64,000 nt of DNA from Ophiodon elongatus (GCA_016806645.1 JACSYO010001682.1:1284001-1348000); one strand, 5' to 3'; shown: positions 13,032 through 24,059, counted from the stretch's first letter. Translations and numbers: made by a program. The notes: generated by a model not told the origin, from the sequence alone.

Positions 13032-13110
13032 GCTAACATGGGCGCGCTAACATCAGTGTGCTAACATGGGCGTGCTAACGTCACCATGCTAACATCGGCG
13101 TGCTAACATT
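13032..13110 (+). repeat. 14-bp minisatellite, about 5.7 units
   Basis: Units start with GCTAAC at 13032, 13046, 13060, 13074, 13088 and 13102, an exact 14-bp period. Units 1 and 3 differ only in the last base (GGGCGC or GGGCGT). Units 2 and 4 differ more. The array lies inside repeat R2. Confidence 0.92.
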
Positions 13111-13248
13111 GTAAAAATGAGTGCCTACATGCTGATGTTTAGCAAGTAAAATGTTTAACATGTTCACCATCTCACCATTAGCAAACTAATTAGCACAAAA
13201 CACAATCTGCAACTGAGGCTGATGGGGATGAGAATTAGTTAATTACTC

Positions 13249-13314
13249 AAATCGCTTTGAGTGGTCGGAAGACTAGAAAAGTGCTATTCAAGTGCAGGTC
13301 CATTTACCATTTAC
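13249..13314 (+). mobile_element. SINE 3' tail fragment, nested in repeat R2
   Basis: The phrases TCGCTTTGAGTGGTCGGAAG, ACTAGAAAAGTGCTATTCA and AGTGCAGGTCCATTTACC match the tail of the SINE at 50566-50835 and its relatives. Only the last 66 bases are present, consistent with 5' truncation during retrotransposition. Confidence 0.85.
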
Positions 13315-13439
13315 CTTGGTCAATCAAAAACTAAAAGTAATGGACAAATTGAAATGTTGACCTGATGATGGCGCTAGATGAAAAGTCTGGGGAATCGCCA
13401 AAGTGATGGCATTGCATCCTGGGAAATGGGAGACCGATT

Positions 13440-14485
13440 GACCAGCGTTGCCACCTGTCTTCGGATTTCCTGCCTTTTCCTGATTTCTCAAAGTGATCGG
13501 AATTCTTCTTAGCCAGCAGAACAATCACATAGAAACACAAATGTTGTGTTCTGTGCTGCCTTTGCCAGAGCTGAAGGCATCCGTATAGTTACCAGAGTCA
13601 CAAACAGTGGCGTACTCTCAAAAATGAAAACAGATTGGGAATCAATTCTCTGCACCAACTACAACTCATATATTTAATGACATCATGTGCAATATCTGTT
13701 GTTGTTGCCCTCAGTGAATGTTTAAAGTCAGCAGACACTGTGGCTACATACACTCGTAAATATGAGTCTCGCAGGACTTCATGTGTTCCGATCCAAGCAC
13801 TGAGCTGTTGGAGCACGATGACCTCGGGTGTTTATTTCTCACGCTTCAATAAAACAACCAAAAGGACAAGTAAAAGTGAAGGAGAGGCTTTATAAAAATG
13901 AAGAAGAAGAAAAAAAAAGATTTAGGAGAATAGCCATGAAATGAAGAGCTTCATTTCAAAATGAGGTACCAACTGGTTGATAAATGTGTCTTCTGCTCTG
14001 ATGAAATGATTGCTGGCATTACATTTAAACTCCTAATGGAATATAATTTCTCAAATGGTTATTTCAGGACGTGTAAAGCAGCTCAACTTCAGATGAAATA
14101 ATCACCTTTGGTTTTACCCAACATGGATATAAAGCTCACATAGAATAAAAGCCATTAAATTCAGAGACTATGGGCATTGTGAATCATAAATGCCATGCAT
14201 AGGGATTTAGCTGCGGTTTTAAGTATGGTATTAAACCCATCAATTTGCATTAATCAGCTTTGAAGTGGCTGAAGAGGACATTAAGAGCTTAGTTTCAATA
14301 AGGTTTATTTTCTATATGCTACAGTGAGGGTTTCATAGTTTGGGCGTAAAGCCTTTAAGAAGGAAGGGAAGTGTTAGTCATGACTTACCGCTACCACTCA
14401 ATGCAGTTTCACTGTTCTTCCAGTGACCCGTGACATCAAAGATTGAACTTTATTTTGTAGTTTGGACATTTCTTTTTCCATTTTT
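13440..14485. other. Unique sequence, no gene seen; part looks like a conserved non-coding element
   Basis: A GAA-rich purine run lies at 13898-13920. At 13960-14300 the sequence is low in CpG, rich in AATTA/ATTAA words and free of repeats, a style typical of teleost conserved enhancers. That is an impression only. Confidence 0.3.
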
Positions 14486-14489
14486 CCTG

Positions 14490-14670
14490 GTGTAATGTTT
14501 ACCATACTCACCGTCATAGTTTAGCGTGTTGGCATGCTCATATCAGCACTAAACACAAAGTACAGCTGAGGCTTATGGGAATGTCAGTAATTTGGCAGAT
14601 ATTTGATCATAAAATAATTTTGAAGGGGTTGCTAACCCTTCAACCAAATTTCATGACAAATCCACATGAT
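14490..14670 (+). repeat. Old interspersed repeat, family R2 copy 2
   Basis: Contains GTTTACCATACTCACC, GTTTAGCGTGTTGGCATG, CACTAAACACAAAGTACAG, CTGAGGCTTATGGGAATGTC and CAAATTTCATGACAAATCCA, in the order known for this family and the same orientation as the 13-kb copy. Confidence 0.7.
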
Positions 14671-14679
14671 GTGTACATC

Positions 14680-17485
14680 CAAATAAAAGCTATGCTGCTG
14701 CATTCAGTAGCAGCTGTAGGCTAAACGGTGTATGGTGTATTGCTATGAGTGAAATATAATGCCGAAAGTGGTGCGTCTACCGCTTTTGCTAGATCACCTC
14801 ACGAGACATTTGTCAGCTGAAGAAAGCAGGATATTACAAACCCTTTCCCTCGGCCCGCTAAATGCCAGCTCAGAGTCAAAGTCAGCAGCGTAACATTGGC
14901 TGATAGGCTTCCAAGTTTGTCTTGGAATATTAGTAGTGTCTGTGGGTGGAAATAAATCTAACTCCATATTGTCTTGATCAAGCTGCAAGACCCTTTGGAA
15001 TCTGCCAGCAGTTAATGTTATTGAAAAGCAGGTCCTGGGGGAGCTCAACAGTTAGTTAGTGGTATTGTTATATATTATATATAGTTGTTAGTTAATTTCT
15101 TCTTAAAAAAAAAAAAAATCCGTAAATTGGTCACATTTTGAGTAGAATATGGTGTTTTATCAATAGATATTATATAAAATACCCTGCGACATTAAAGCTC
15201 CATATTTGATTGGAAAGTAAATGACAATTTGATCAAATCCAATCTACTTTGTCCTCTTCCAGTCTTTATCTGCTTGATATTTCCAATCAACAACTTGTCA
15301 CCGAGAACATTACTCGATGACACATTGCATTTGGTCGTGTTTCAGCTGCAAAACATTTTGACAGACACCAGATAAAGACTTGTCAGTTGGCACAGCCATA
15401 TTGTTTTCTTACCTTGCTCACCAGAAACCATTTCCCTCCAGACAAAACTGTTTTGTGATTGTGCAAAACGAAGAAATAAGCCCTGTGTCTCAAATGCCAC
15501 TTGTCAAATGGATTTGACTGACACAGATTGCAGAGGATAAGGTTTCAGACCACAAATTTCCAGCCTGACGTAGTTTGCAAATCTGGCTTACCAGTGAGGC
15601 ATAAAGAACTGTCGTGTTCCCTCGGAGAGGTTTACTTTAGAGAAAACTTTGTCTTTCAGACCTTTTGACAGCTTCTCAGGCTCCACTTTCCCTTAATTTG
15701 TGACCCTGAATGTGTGCCATTGTTAAAACCTTGTTGTTTCTTAGTCACTCTTAAACAGTTGAAACTTGTAGTATGTCACTGCGGAAGCAATTAAATGCTT
15801 ACAGCAAATATCGGTCTTCCGTGCTTTTTCTCTCCTGACTTTACAATAATATGTAAACTCATTGGCCTTAATGTATTGGTTTATTGAGTGGGTGTGAATG
15901 GGGGGTTTTAAAAACAATTTCCATAATTCTCAAACCGTTTGTGTCATCATGACAAGATAATAAAAAGTGCAGATTGAACAAAGCAGACATAATAAAAAGG
16001 GTTCCAACAGAACAATGTGTGTCACTTCTCTGGTTTGTAAAATGTTTCCAAGTAAAAATGATACGCCTTGTGGCAGCCGGACCTGACATTGCCACAAAGT
16101 AAACAGAACATGTATCGAGAGTAATTTGATTCCAAACAACAATGAAGCAACAGTAAGGCACGCAATTGCTTTGTTGCTGCAGGTTTGCAGTAAAATTGGT
16201 GCTTTCAAAAAGCAACAGGGTACATCTGTGTTTTTTTTTCGGACCAGCTCTTGGGTATAGAATTCAGCTGCTCCTCTATGATTCCATCTGAGGGCCTTTA
16301 TTTTGCAGACAGTCGCTGTAGCGCCTCAGGTAATTGTGCAATAGATCTCTGCCAGATGGTGACCCTCTGCCAGTGATGCAATAATGGGGACTGGACTCTC
16401 GCAGGTTAATTTTCTCTGGCTCGGCGAGAGATTTTCCAGAAGCCCCATCGCTCTTTGATACAGTTTAAGATCCGCATCCTCGGCCCTGGGCGACCACATT
16501 CCCCTTTCCGCCATTCAGCCATTTCAAAGCAGAATTTGTCATTTTAGCTGCATGTGGTTTCAGCCGCACCCATTGAAATGATGACAAACTCATCAGACCC
16601 AACAACTGTTTACTGCCTCATCTATATTCCTCAGCCTCATGTCCTTCCTTTATTTACAGCTCATGGCCTCACTTCCTCTCCCACCTCACCCAAGTTGTTA
16701 TCGCCGTCACTGTTGCAAAAGAGAGAAAAAAGGCAGCTGTTCCGACTTCCACATGGGAAGCAAAACAGTCTCATATGCTCGGTATAGCAATTTTACTGAG
16801 GGGAAATATTTCACCTGTGATGAGCTCTGTGCCACAACACGTCCACAGAGCACCATCTCTCTTCCTCAAGGAGTTAATAACATCCTGTGTGCATTTCTGG
16901 GCAAGGTGAAGGTCAGCACCGACACGATTTCAGTGCTGCTCTATTTCAAGTTATCGCTAATAAAGGGAAGCCACTCACACTCTGCTGTCAGAGTGACACA
17001 CCTGATTGGCCCCTCAGCTCCTCAGAGGGCCGGAGGTGTTCAGGCCACAAGGTTACATCTTCCAAACCTTCGCAGGCCCGCTGAAAAGGAAAATTGGTCA
17101 GATCTAGAATGATGGCATTGCTGAACTACATACAGTATCTTTGCGAAAATATTGTTGAAGCATGGTTATGTCGTGACATAACATGTTGACATGTTGGGTG
17201 GACATGGGAAGACCTCTATTTCAAATGCCTAAACCCAATTTATGTTTGTGTTTAATGGAAAAGTGACCCCTTGTGATTGCTTGAAATATAACTCTTTTTC
17301 TGTAAGTAGCAAAACTAGTGTGAAATTGTTTTAAAGCCTCAAAATGTCATTATGAGGAGGTGAGGGTGAGTGGATGGGTCAACAAATTGTGTGCCTTAGG
17401 AAACCGCTGTTCATCTACCCTTTACTCCAAGTAATCAACATTCTTTAAATCATGACGGCAAAACTTCCCCCCCTTCCCCATTTAT
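14680..17485. other. Unique sequence, no gene seen
   Basis: A poly-A run lies at about 15105-15118. Perfect 12-bp inverted arms AGTCTTTATCTG and CAGATAAAGACT lie at 15261-15272 and 15369-15380. The stretch 16265-16510 has a conserved-element look. Open frames at 16639-17112 (157 codons) and elsewhere carry no protein signature I know. Confidence 0.35.
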
Positions 17486-17489
17486 TGAA

Positions 17490-17708
17490 ACCAGTTTGCC
17501 CAGCGCTCCGACCTGTCTGCTCTGGATGCCATCAACCCTGCTCTCTGCATGGAGAACCCTGACCCTCGATAGAAATGGACAAAGCAGACAGTTGGTTAAG
17601 GTGAACAACGTTTCATTTTGCACCAGTGCCCCTCAGGGCCCTATCTTACCACCCTGGCTCTTTTCCTTACACACCTACAGTTTTGCATCCCATCTGTGGG
17701 GAACATGA
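17490..17708 (+). pseudogene. LINE reverse-transcriptase remnant
   Basis: The plus-strand frame contains the peptide TSAPQGPILPPWLF (codons at 17622-17663), followed by SLHTYSF. This matches the reverse-transcriptase block usually read as TGAPQG-xx-LSP-LLF-xLYT in fish jockey/CR1-group LINEs, and the preceding VKVNN resembles the usual VRVxN lead-in. The expected aspartates of the FADD active site lie further downstream in the family and are absent here. The fragment is about 70 codons of a protein normally near 1000 residues, so this is a dead, truncated copy. The clade assignment is from memory. Confidence 0.72.
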
Positions 17709-17709
17709 A

Positions 17710-18490
17710 TGTTCCCAGTAAATTTCACATCACATTAAATGTTGATATTTTTCTTGTCAGAAATTAGGCCAGATGGTGTGGTAATACTGAAAGTGAAGAG
17801 GTAACGAAAAACTTTCGGATTCTTCATTTGAGGACCATGAATATTTAAATTGCACGGCAATCTGGCCAGTATTTGCAAATCTTTCTCATCGTCAAAGTGT
17901 TGCACAAACCAACCATTCAGAAAAGGACCAACAACCGCAAACTCAAATACGCTCCATAGTGACACTGAAGGTTCAGAATTTGATTGACATTTGATGAAAT
18001 ATACAGAAGACATATGCAGCTCTGTTTGAGCATACATACTGTCTGCCGCTAAAGTTCCCACACGCCGCGGCTGTTGAGCCGAAGTTCCCTGACAAGGTAA
18101 TCAGTCGCCGGCTCTGCCTCAAATAAGCTCAGTCCTGACTGAGCTGTATTAATAAAGCAGAAGATATGTTCAAGGTTATTACTGCTTATATAGGAGTTGC
18201 CCTGCTTTCTGCAACTGAGAGGGAAAGTCAGTGTAAACTGTTGGGGGAGAGAAATATGAGATTCACATATTACTTCTCTCTCATCATCATCATGATATCG
18301 TATATGAAACCTGGTGAGCAGCATCTTTTGCAATGAGCGGATCCAATATAATTTCTTCTTCTCATCAGTGCCCTTTTCTTTAGCCTCTTTAGCCTATTGC
18401 AACACGCCAGGTTTTCCCTGCTTGCTGTGGAACAACATGACCTCTGACCTCAACCCCATCGGAACACCGGCCGAGACCGAACTCCCCCCC
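17710..18490. other. Unique sequence, no gene seen
   Basis: Minus-strand frames at 17735-18061 and 18049-18333 show no known motif. A TCATCATCAT run occurs near 18282-18292. Confidence 0.35.
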
Positions 18491-18491
18491 A

Positions 18492-18656
18492 TAGACCATA
18501 AACTCATGTTTACAATGTTTACTGAGGTAATAAATCAAGTAAGAAGTAGGGTAAATTTCTCATAGCCTTCCATACAATCGGACTTCTTTTTGCAACCAGA
18601 GGAGTCGCCCCCTGCTGATCAGTATAGAGAATGCACGTTTTAAGGCACTTCCTGAT
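18492..18656 (+). repeat. Old interspersed repeat, family R3 copy 1 (3' part)
   Basis: Shares with 56420-56575, in the same orientation, the phrases GACCATAAACTCATGTTTAC, TGTTTACTGAGGTAAT, ATCAAGT, AGAAGTAGG, TTTTTGCAACCA and CCCCTGCTGA. I know this as an abundant percomorph repeat, class uncertain. The copy breaks off just after GGCACTTCC. Confidence 0.8.
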
Positions 18657-18659
18657 CTG

Positions 18660-20110
18660 CATGCTATTTCCTGTGTTGAGTATCTCTATTCAACTGTAGG
18701 AAGCTTTGAGACTAATACAACAATATCATTCATGCCATTAAGAAGAGATTTGATTGACTTCCGAACGTCCGCTACGAAAGACAAAATAGCTGTGTAACAT
18801 TCAGTTTTCCATTTGATCCGTCATAATTAAACTGTAGCACATTGACCGAGAGACCAAAATGCACAACCTCACTTTAACTAGTTTTTGCTGGCCTGTGGCT
18901 ATAATTGACCTGCGTGGCTTTTCGAGTCATGAGATAAACATGAATTAAGAGATAGCTAATTGCATCATTGAAAAAGTACCATGGCCCAGGGTTTTTTTTT
19001 CCGCTCTGCTCCAGTCTTATCGAGACTTCTCCAAAGCACTACATACTCCTGCAAAAAGAAAAAAACACAGCTTCTTTTCATGCACTAATCAACTTTGAAA
19101 GTTTATTTCAGAGGAAATATGCACTGTCATCACTGAATGAGCAGGATACTGCATCCATTAAGTCCTCATGCATTTTTTAACAAGCACGGTTCCTGTGTAC
19201 TCCTGCAAATACAAACAAAGTACACCTATCGCCAAGATGTTGAGTGACTCCTGATATTAAGACTTTAATTAGCAGCCGGCTTGCTAAGAAACGCTGAGCT
19301 GTGATGTGTTAAGCAGTACCCCGACCTCCATCCTGTGTGTTTGCAATCCCAAGAGGCGGATATTGGTTTCCTTTTTCTGTTCTATTATCAATGTCCCCTC
19401 GTCTCGACCCCACTGAAGACGGCCAGTGTGTAACAGGACAATGCATGGACGTGCTGCCCAGACAGCCGGCTCCTGCTGGTGCTTCTGCAGATTAGCCATG
19501 AGGAGAACGTGCGCATGCCTCCCCAAACAATGCTGCCCCCTTAGCCCCGTGCGGATTATAATGAAGACACAATATCCACGTGGACATGGACCTGCTGGCC
19601 CCTTCTCTCATCAAGCCTGTTTGGCCGCTGTTCCAGCCGTACAAAACACAGCCAGTTTGGGAGGCTGCCTTAATCACCCTCTCCAGAGGCGCCACGTGAA
19701 GGTGAGAGCGAGTATCAAGACTTTCTTTTTTTTTTTTTTTCTTCACCATGGTACTGTGATACAGACAACGGCGCTAGTTATCCCTGGGTGTCTCACAGCT
19801 GGGGCTTTTCACAAATCATCAGAGGAAAAACAAGGTTTAAGGAAGGATTCTTGTACAACCATTCATGTTTGGAGTTAGGGTTTTCCATGGTTTGACAGAG
19901 GATACCAAGAGTCAAAGAATTATTCCATTTTGTTACAACTTGGTTCTTTTTTTCATAGTTTCCGTGTCACTCATTAAAACATTGTATTCACTAGTTTATT
20001 AGTAGTAGTTCATAGCTGGGGCCATCGATTTTATGGTGACACTAGAACAAATTAAAACCTTTTTTTGTGTATGTATAAATAGACATTCTTGGCAATGTGG
20101 TCAGGTGGTC
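18660..20110. other. Unique sequence, no confident gene
   Basis: Holds the exon-like candidate at 19491-19701 and a T15 run at 19726-19740. Nothing else is recognised. Confidence 0.35.
19491..19701 (+). other. Exon-like segment, unproven
   Basis: A TG/CT-rich stretch ending in TTCTGCAG precedes 19491 and could be an acceptor. AAG|GTGAGA at 19699-19707 is a good donor. The 211-base segment between them is open in one frame and richer in G+C than its surroundings. The translation has no recognisable domain, and a T run sits immediately after the donor. It may be an untranslated or lncRNA exon, a conserved element or chance. Confidence 0.15.
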
Positions 20111-20113
20111 AGG

Positions 20114-20239
20114 TTTCCGAGGGCTTACGACCCTGCTTGTGCACATCCTGTAGTTATTGGCTATAGCTTCCATTAGCAGACATTCCATCTACAGAGCTAC
20201 TCGGAGCCCCAGCAGGGTAATGAGCGCAGCCCTCGGAAA
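20114..20239. repeat. Composite imperfect inverted repeat (126-nt stem-loop candidate)
   Basis: TTTCCGAGGGCT at 20114-20125 is perfectly complementary to AGCCCTCGGAAA at 20228-20239. Inside it, ACCCTGCT at 20130-20137 pairs with AGCAGGGT at 20211-20218. Inside that, CTGTAG at 20148-20153 pairs with CTACAG at 20189-20194. The three stems nest in order. This could be a small MITE, a structured RNA or a decayed fold-back element. No target duplication was identified. Confidence 0.6.
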
Positions 20240-23200
20240 AGCAGGTTACGGTGTTTTCCTTGCTGTGCCGAAGCTAATGGAGTTGGGATGACTTACTTTT
20301 GGTTAACCCTCCAAATGAAGTGGTTCATATAATCTGGACAAACTGTTGGCTTGTGTGCAGTCTGTCTGATTGCCTGAGTTAATACGTTTCAAACTTTGTC
20401 GCCATGTTACGTGATCTCAGCAGTTGACTTGATTTCTGATAAAAGTGATTGACAGGACCACAAAAGTAAGTTGTAATAGACCTGAACTGTACTTTAAAGG
20501 GGCTGAATTTGAAATTCCGAGCTCATCTATAGCCTCAAACGACTCTCAACATGGCGACGGCTAAGCCGGCGGCTAGGACACGTTACCATTTTACTGTCAC
20601 TTTACTTCTATAAAGTTTTCTTACAACCTCTGTGTATATATATATATATTTATTAATTTCTGTTTACATTCAGTGTATCCATTCAAAATACTTACTACAA
20701 CATATTTATATTACTTTATTTTAAATTTCAGCTATGTTTGTATTTTAGCCATATAGCTGAACGTCCACTACTATACGTCTTTTAATTCTCTTGTTTTTTT
20801 ATTTAATACGATTTTTATACAGACCGACATATTTAATCAACATTGTTGAAGGGAGCCCGAGATTCTAGATTTTCACTTTCGACGACTGCTTCGTTGTAAT
20901 TGTTGTGCGAGTGATACATTTTTCTGGGGGGAAACAAGTATCCAAACCTGCACACATGAAAACCAGGCACGTGCACGTGCACGTGATTCGAGTGCACAGA
21001 ACAGCAGAAGCGTCATCACGAGGGAACGTTTCTGCTTGCCGAGCACGGGGGCCGTAACGAGCACGAGAACAACCCTTCCAAGGGAGTGACTTCATTCTCT
21101 GCTCAGGAAGAGACATCACTTCACTGTATCTTTACGTAAAGGATCGTTGTTTGAAGCTAGATGAATGCTGTGACTGTCATAGAACCTGTTAGCGGTCACG
21201 CTGGTTTCTGGTTGAGCAACATGCAGACGAAGTCAGCACGCTGGACAAACAACCCTCACCGGGTTCAGCCGACTCCGTCGCTGAACTCCTCACCTCCCTC
21301 CGTTGCTCTCCCCGTGTTAACAAGCACTCATTTAGAGCAAACGGTTGCCAAAATGTTGCTCGGCGGCCCACTCAGGTGAACGTCCGGTTGCAACAATGCT
21401 TCTGGGATTCATGTGGGTGGAAACGCATCTAGTATCTGTTGGATTCATTTTCTCCAACTAACTCACGTTAGAGAGGAATGTCTAAATTAAACTACCTTGA
21501 CCTTTCGGTAAAGTGAAATACCAATGGTCTCATTATTCTGAAAGATAGCCAGAGGCACGAGGAATATATATAACCCGTTATGTTGGTCACACTTTATGGA
21601 AGACTGCAGAGGGCTATTTGGCTTATTTTACATGCCTTTGTCATGACACACACCATTCCACTTCCATAAAGCTTGAATACAGCGGGCATTGCAAATGTAT
21701 TCCGGTCATTAACAACTTGCCATGGGACACGTATAAAACAATGCAACCTCCAGAACCCCAGGTGGCATTTTATAAGTTGTGTTTAAAGGACTCTAACCAA
21801 GTATTCCAAATTACTTTTCCAACGGCAGGATGGCAATGTGACATGTAAAATCAATTGAACGGCACCCGAGCTTGCAAAAGCCTGGTCACCTAGGTCTGCC
21901 AATATGTGATCCAGGGGATTTCTATTGACTTTAACACGAGAGGATTAGCCTTTTTACAAAAAGAGAGATCATAGACGAAAAGGAACAAAGAAAAAGGGAA
22001 AGCTGCAGCTTGGGTTATTTTTTTATATATACAGACGCCTCAGCTGAGGCAGCCAGTGGCGATTTGACAAAGATTTTCCTGTTATTATTCACTGGCATAC
22101 ATATTCATCGACGGAACACACGGAGGGGTTGGGGGGTAGGCACACGGATCAACCAGGGATGAGGTCATAGTATTATAATAGGAAGACAGCAGGGGGGTGG
22201 AGGCGTTAGCCGGAAAGTTGGGAGATCCCAGACCCACGTGACTGCAACATCTCCTCGGGGTGAGAGCGGATCGCTTCACTCCGGGCCGGCAGCCAGGAAC
22301 CTTAGCACCGAGCACACAAAAAGCAAGATGGATGGGCCGCGATTATCCGCGGCCGCAGCGGTGGCTTATTATCAATCACATCAGAGTGCAGATTTGAGCC
22401 CGATGTGGTGAGGGCTGGTGGGGGAACAAATTATTTCATCAAAGTCACATTAACAAAATTCCCTGACAATTAATACGATTCATGAAAGAAAATAATCGGA
22501 AGAAAAACAAGCTGGACTCCACGCACCTGAGATGTAGCACATTCCATCATCATGTTGAAACGCTTATAATGGAATCAAATGGGTGAATTATGCCTGTGAG
22601 TATTATAATTTAGTGACATTACTGATTAATGCACGCTCTGAACTGCAATATTATTTTAGTCAAATAAAAAAAAGAGCGCTGTGGCTCTTTATCACTGCTC
22701 GAGCTAATTGTGCTCCCCTTGAAACATGATTTCCTACAAATGAGAGTGTAAGGAAGAGTGGGGTTATGTGCCAGAAGATGCATTGTCTTCCTTTAAATGC
22801 CCCATTAGGCTCGAGCTAAAGGATTATGAGAGTCCTCATTAGTTAGCCTATTCCTCACCCTGACATGCTATCTCTTATGGGTATCCCTGCCGTCAAGGCT
22901 CTCTTAACTGTGTTTAAATAAAGATAGGGCCTTGTAGGAGTGAAAAAAATGGAATTATGAGCAATGTCTGAAAACTGCTCACTAAAAAAAAAAGAAAAAG
23001 AAAAGTGCTGTAGATTTTTACAATGCAAGCTGCGAGCCTTACCTGAGTCATTCTTCTCTGTTAATCCCAAACAGTTTTTTGCGTCTAGATTAGCGGTGTT
23101 GTTTCTTTGCTAAAGCAAAGGCTCTGTCGAAGAAGCTGACAGGGGGATAGGATTTACATTTGAATGAGTAATATGCTCCCAGTCAAATATGTGTGTCCGC

Positions 23201-23478
23201 TTCTATTTTTACCCTCTTAATTGGAAACTGATCTGCTGCAATGGCGGCTTTACAAGGAGATGTTGTGGAAGGGGGATTAGCTTTTAAATGGTATCAAAAG
23301 GTCGTTGGGCGTAGCAGGATTCCGCGAGTCATCCAGAGTGCGGTTGTGTCATCATCGAGAATGCCCGCCGCCGCTGCCGGTTCAAGGTGGAAGCGTTAAA
23401 AGGGACGCTGTGGTTTCACCGTGAGAGGCTGAAACTGCTTGCATGAGCTTTCCTTTCGCTCAAGGTTGAACACTTTTT
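20240..23478. other. Mostly unique sequence, no gene seen
   Basis: Contains a short (TA)n run at 20634-20649 and the CACGTG triplet at 20968-20985. At 22320-22620 a CpG-rich head with a GCGGCCGC site (22349-22356) is followed by AT-rich, homeodomain-site-like sequence. No coding signal was recognised. Confidence 0.35.
20968..20985. promoter_or_regulatory. Three tandem CACGTG E-box hexamers
   Basis: CACGTG occurs three times head to tail without spacing, forming an 18-bp perfect palindrome. CACGTG is the core site of bHLH-zipper factors such as MYC/MAX, USF and CLOCK. A functional role is inference, since the array could equally be a short hexamer microsatellite. Confidence 0.4.
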
Positions 23479-23480
23479 TA

Positions 23481-23498
23481 GGGGGGTGGGGGGTGGGT
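23481..23498 (+). repeat. G-tract cluster (possible G-quadruplex)
   Basis: Runs of 6, 6 and 3 G are separated by single T bases, meeting the usual four-tract pattern if long runs are divided. Confidence 0.7.
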
Positions 23499-23629
23499 CG
23501 GATGAGCCGGATCAGAACTGTCCACATTGTACACTTAAATACGACGTGCCTGATCGGACATTGATCAGATATATTCTCTGGTCAAAGGAGTGGCTGTAAG
23601 ACAGTTGAAAAACGCAATTTATTTATTTT

Positions 23630-24052
23630 ATATTTTTCACAATAAAAGCACACTCTTATGTATACTTCATACTCTGTCCCCCTGCGGTATGAGTAGACTT
23701 GTTTTATTGAAGAATAGTCGTTAACAAAGAAACACGTTTAATTTCCTATAAATTCTTCACAATAAAAGTCCCCTTTTATGTTTGCTGCTCACACTGCCTC
23801 CCTGCAGTATCAGTAGACTTGTTTTATTGAAGAAATAGTCGCTAACAAATGCCTAAATTGGTGGATAAACACATTTAATTTCCCATATATATTCTTCACA
23901 ATAAAAGCCCCCTGTTATTTGTGCTGCTTACTCTCCCTCCGAGCAGTATTAGTAGACTTGTTTTATTAAGAGTAGCTGCTAACAAAGCTTCCCTATTTTG
24001 GTGACAAACACATTTTCCTATAAGTTCTTCACAATAAAAGTCTCCCGTTATT
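23630..24052. repeat. Tandem array, 120-139 bp unit, about 3.2 copies
   Basis: The word TTCAC-AATAAAAG recurs with AATAAAAG starting at 23641, 23761, 23900 and 24033, giving spacings of 120, 139 and 133 bp. Each full unit also holds GTAGACTTGTTTTATT and a CTAACAAA or TTAACAAA word in the same order. Unit lengths vary through small insertions. The last copy is partial and runs into TGAAATGCTTTTATTTTGAAG. It may be a local satellite or the tandem interior of a transposon. The AATAAA words are part of the repeat and not evidence of gene ends. Confidence 0.88.
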
Positions 24053-24059
24053 TTTCTAG

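Larger units (their letters stand above)
13013..13430 (+). repeat. Old interspersed repeat, family R2 copy 1, split by a SINE tail
   Basis: The left part at 13013-13240 carries the GCTAACAT minisatellite, a TGTTTAGCAAG phrase and ACTGAGGCTGATGGGGATG. The right part at about 13316-13430 resumes with AATGGACAAATTGAAATG, TGACCTGATGATGGCGCTAGA and TGAAAAGTC. I recall these parts as neighbours in one widespread percomorph repeat. A SINE tail lies between them at 13249-13314, so the element was present before the SINE arrived. A second copy is at 14490-14670. Confidence 0.7.

Noticed and set aside
15261..15380. 12-bp inverted arms about 96 bp apart
   Set aside because: One pair of this length is expected at roughly this rate by chance in 64 kb, and no inner stems or target duplication support it.
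16639..17112. Plus-strand frame of 157 codons
   Set aside because: It is the longest frame besides the SINE, but its cysteine-rich start and the rest match no family I know, and a shifted frame is also open.
23641..24040. Repeated AATAAA polyadenylation signals
   Set aside because: They recur because they are part of the tandem unit, and no gene end is implied.
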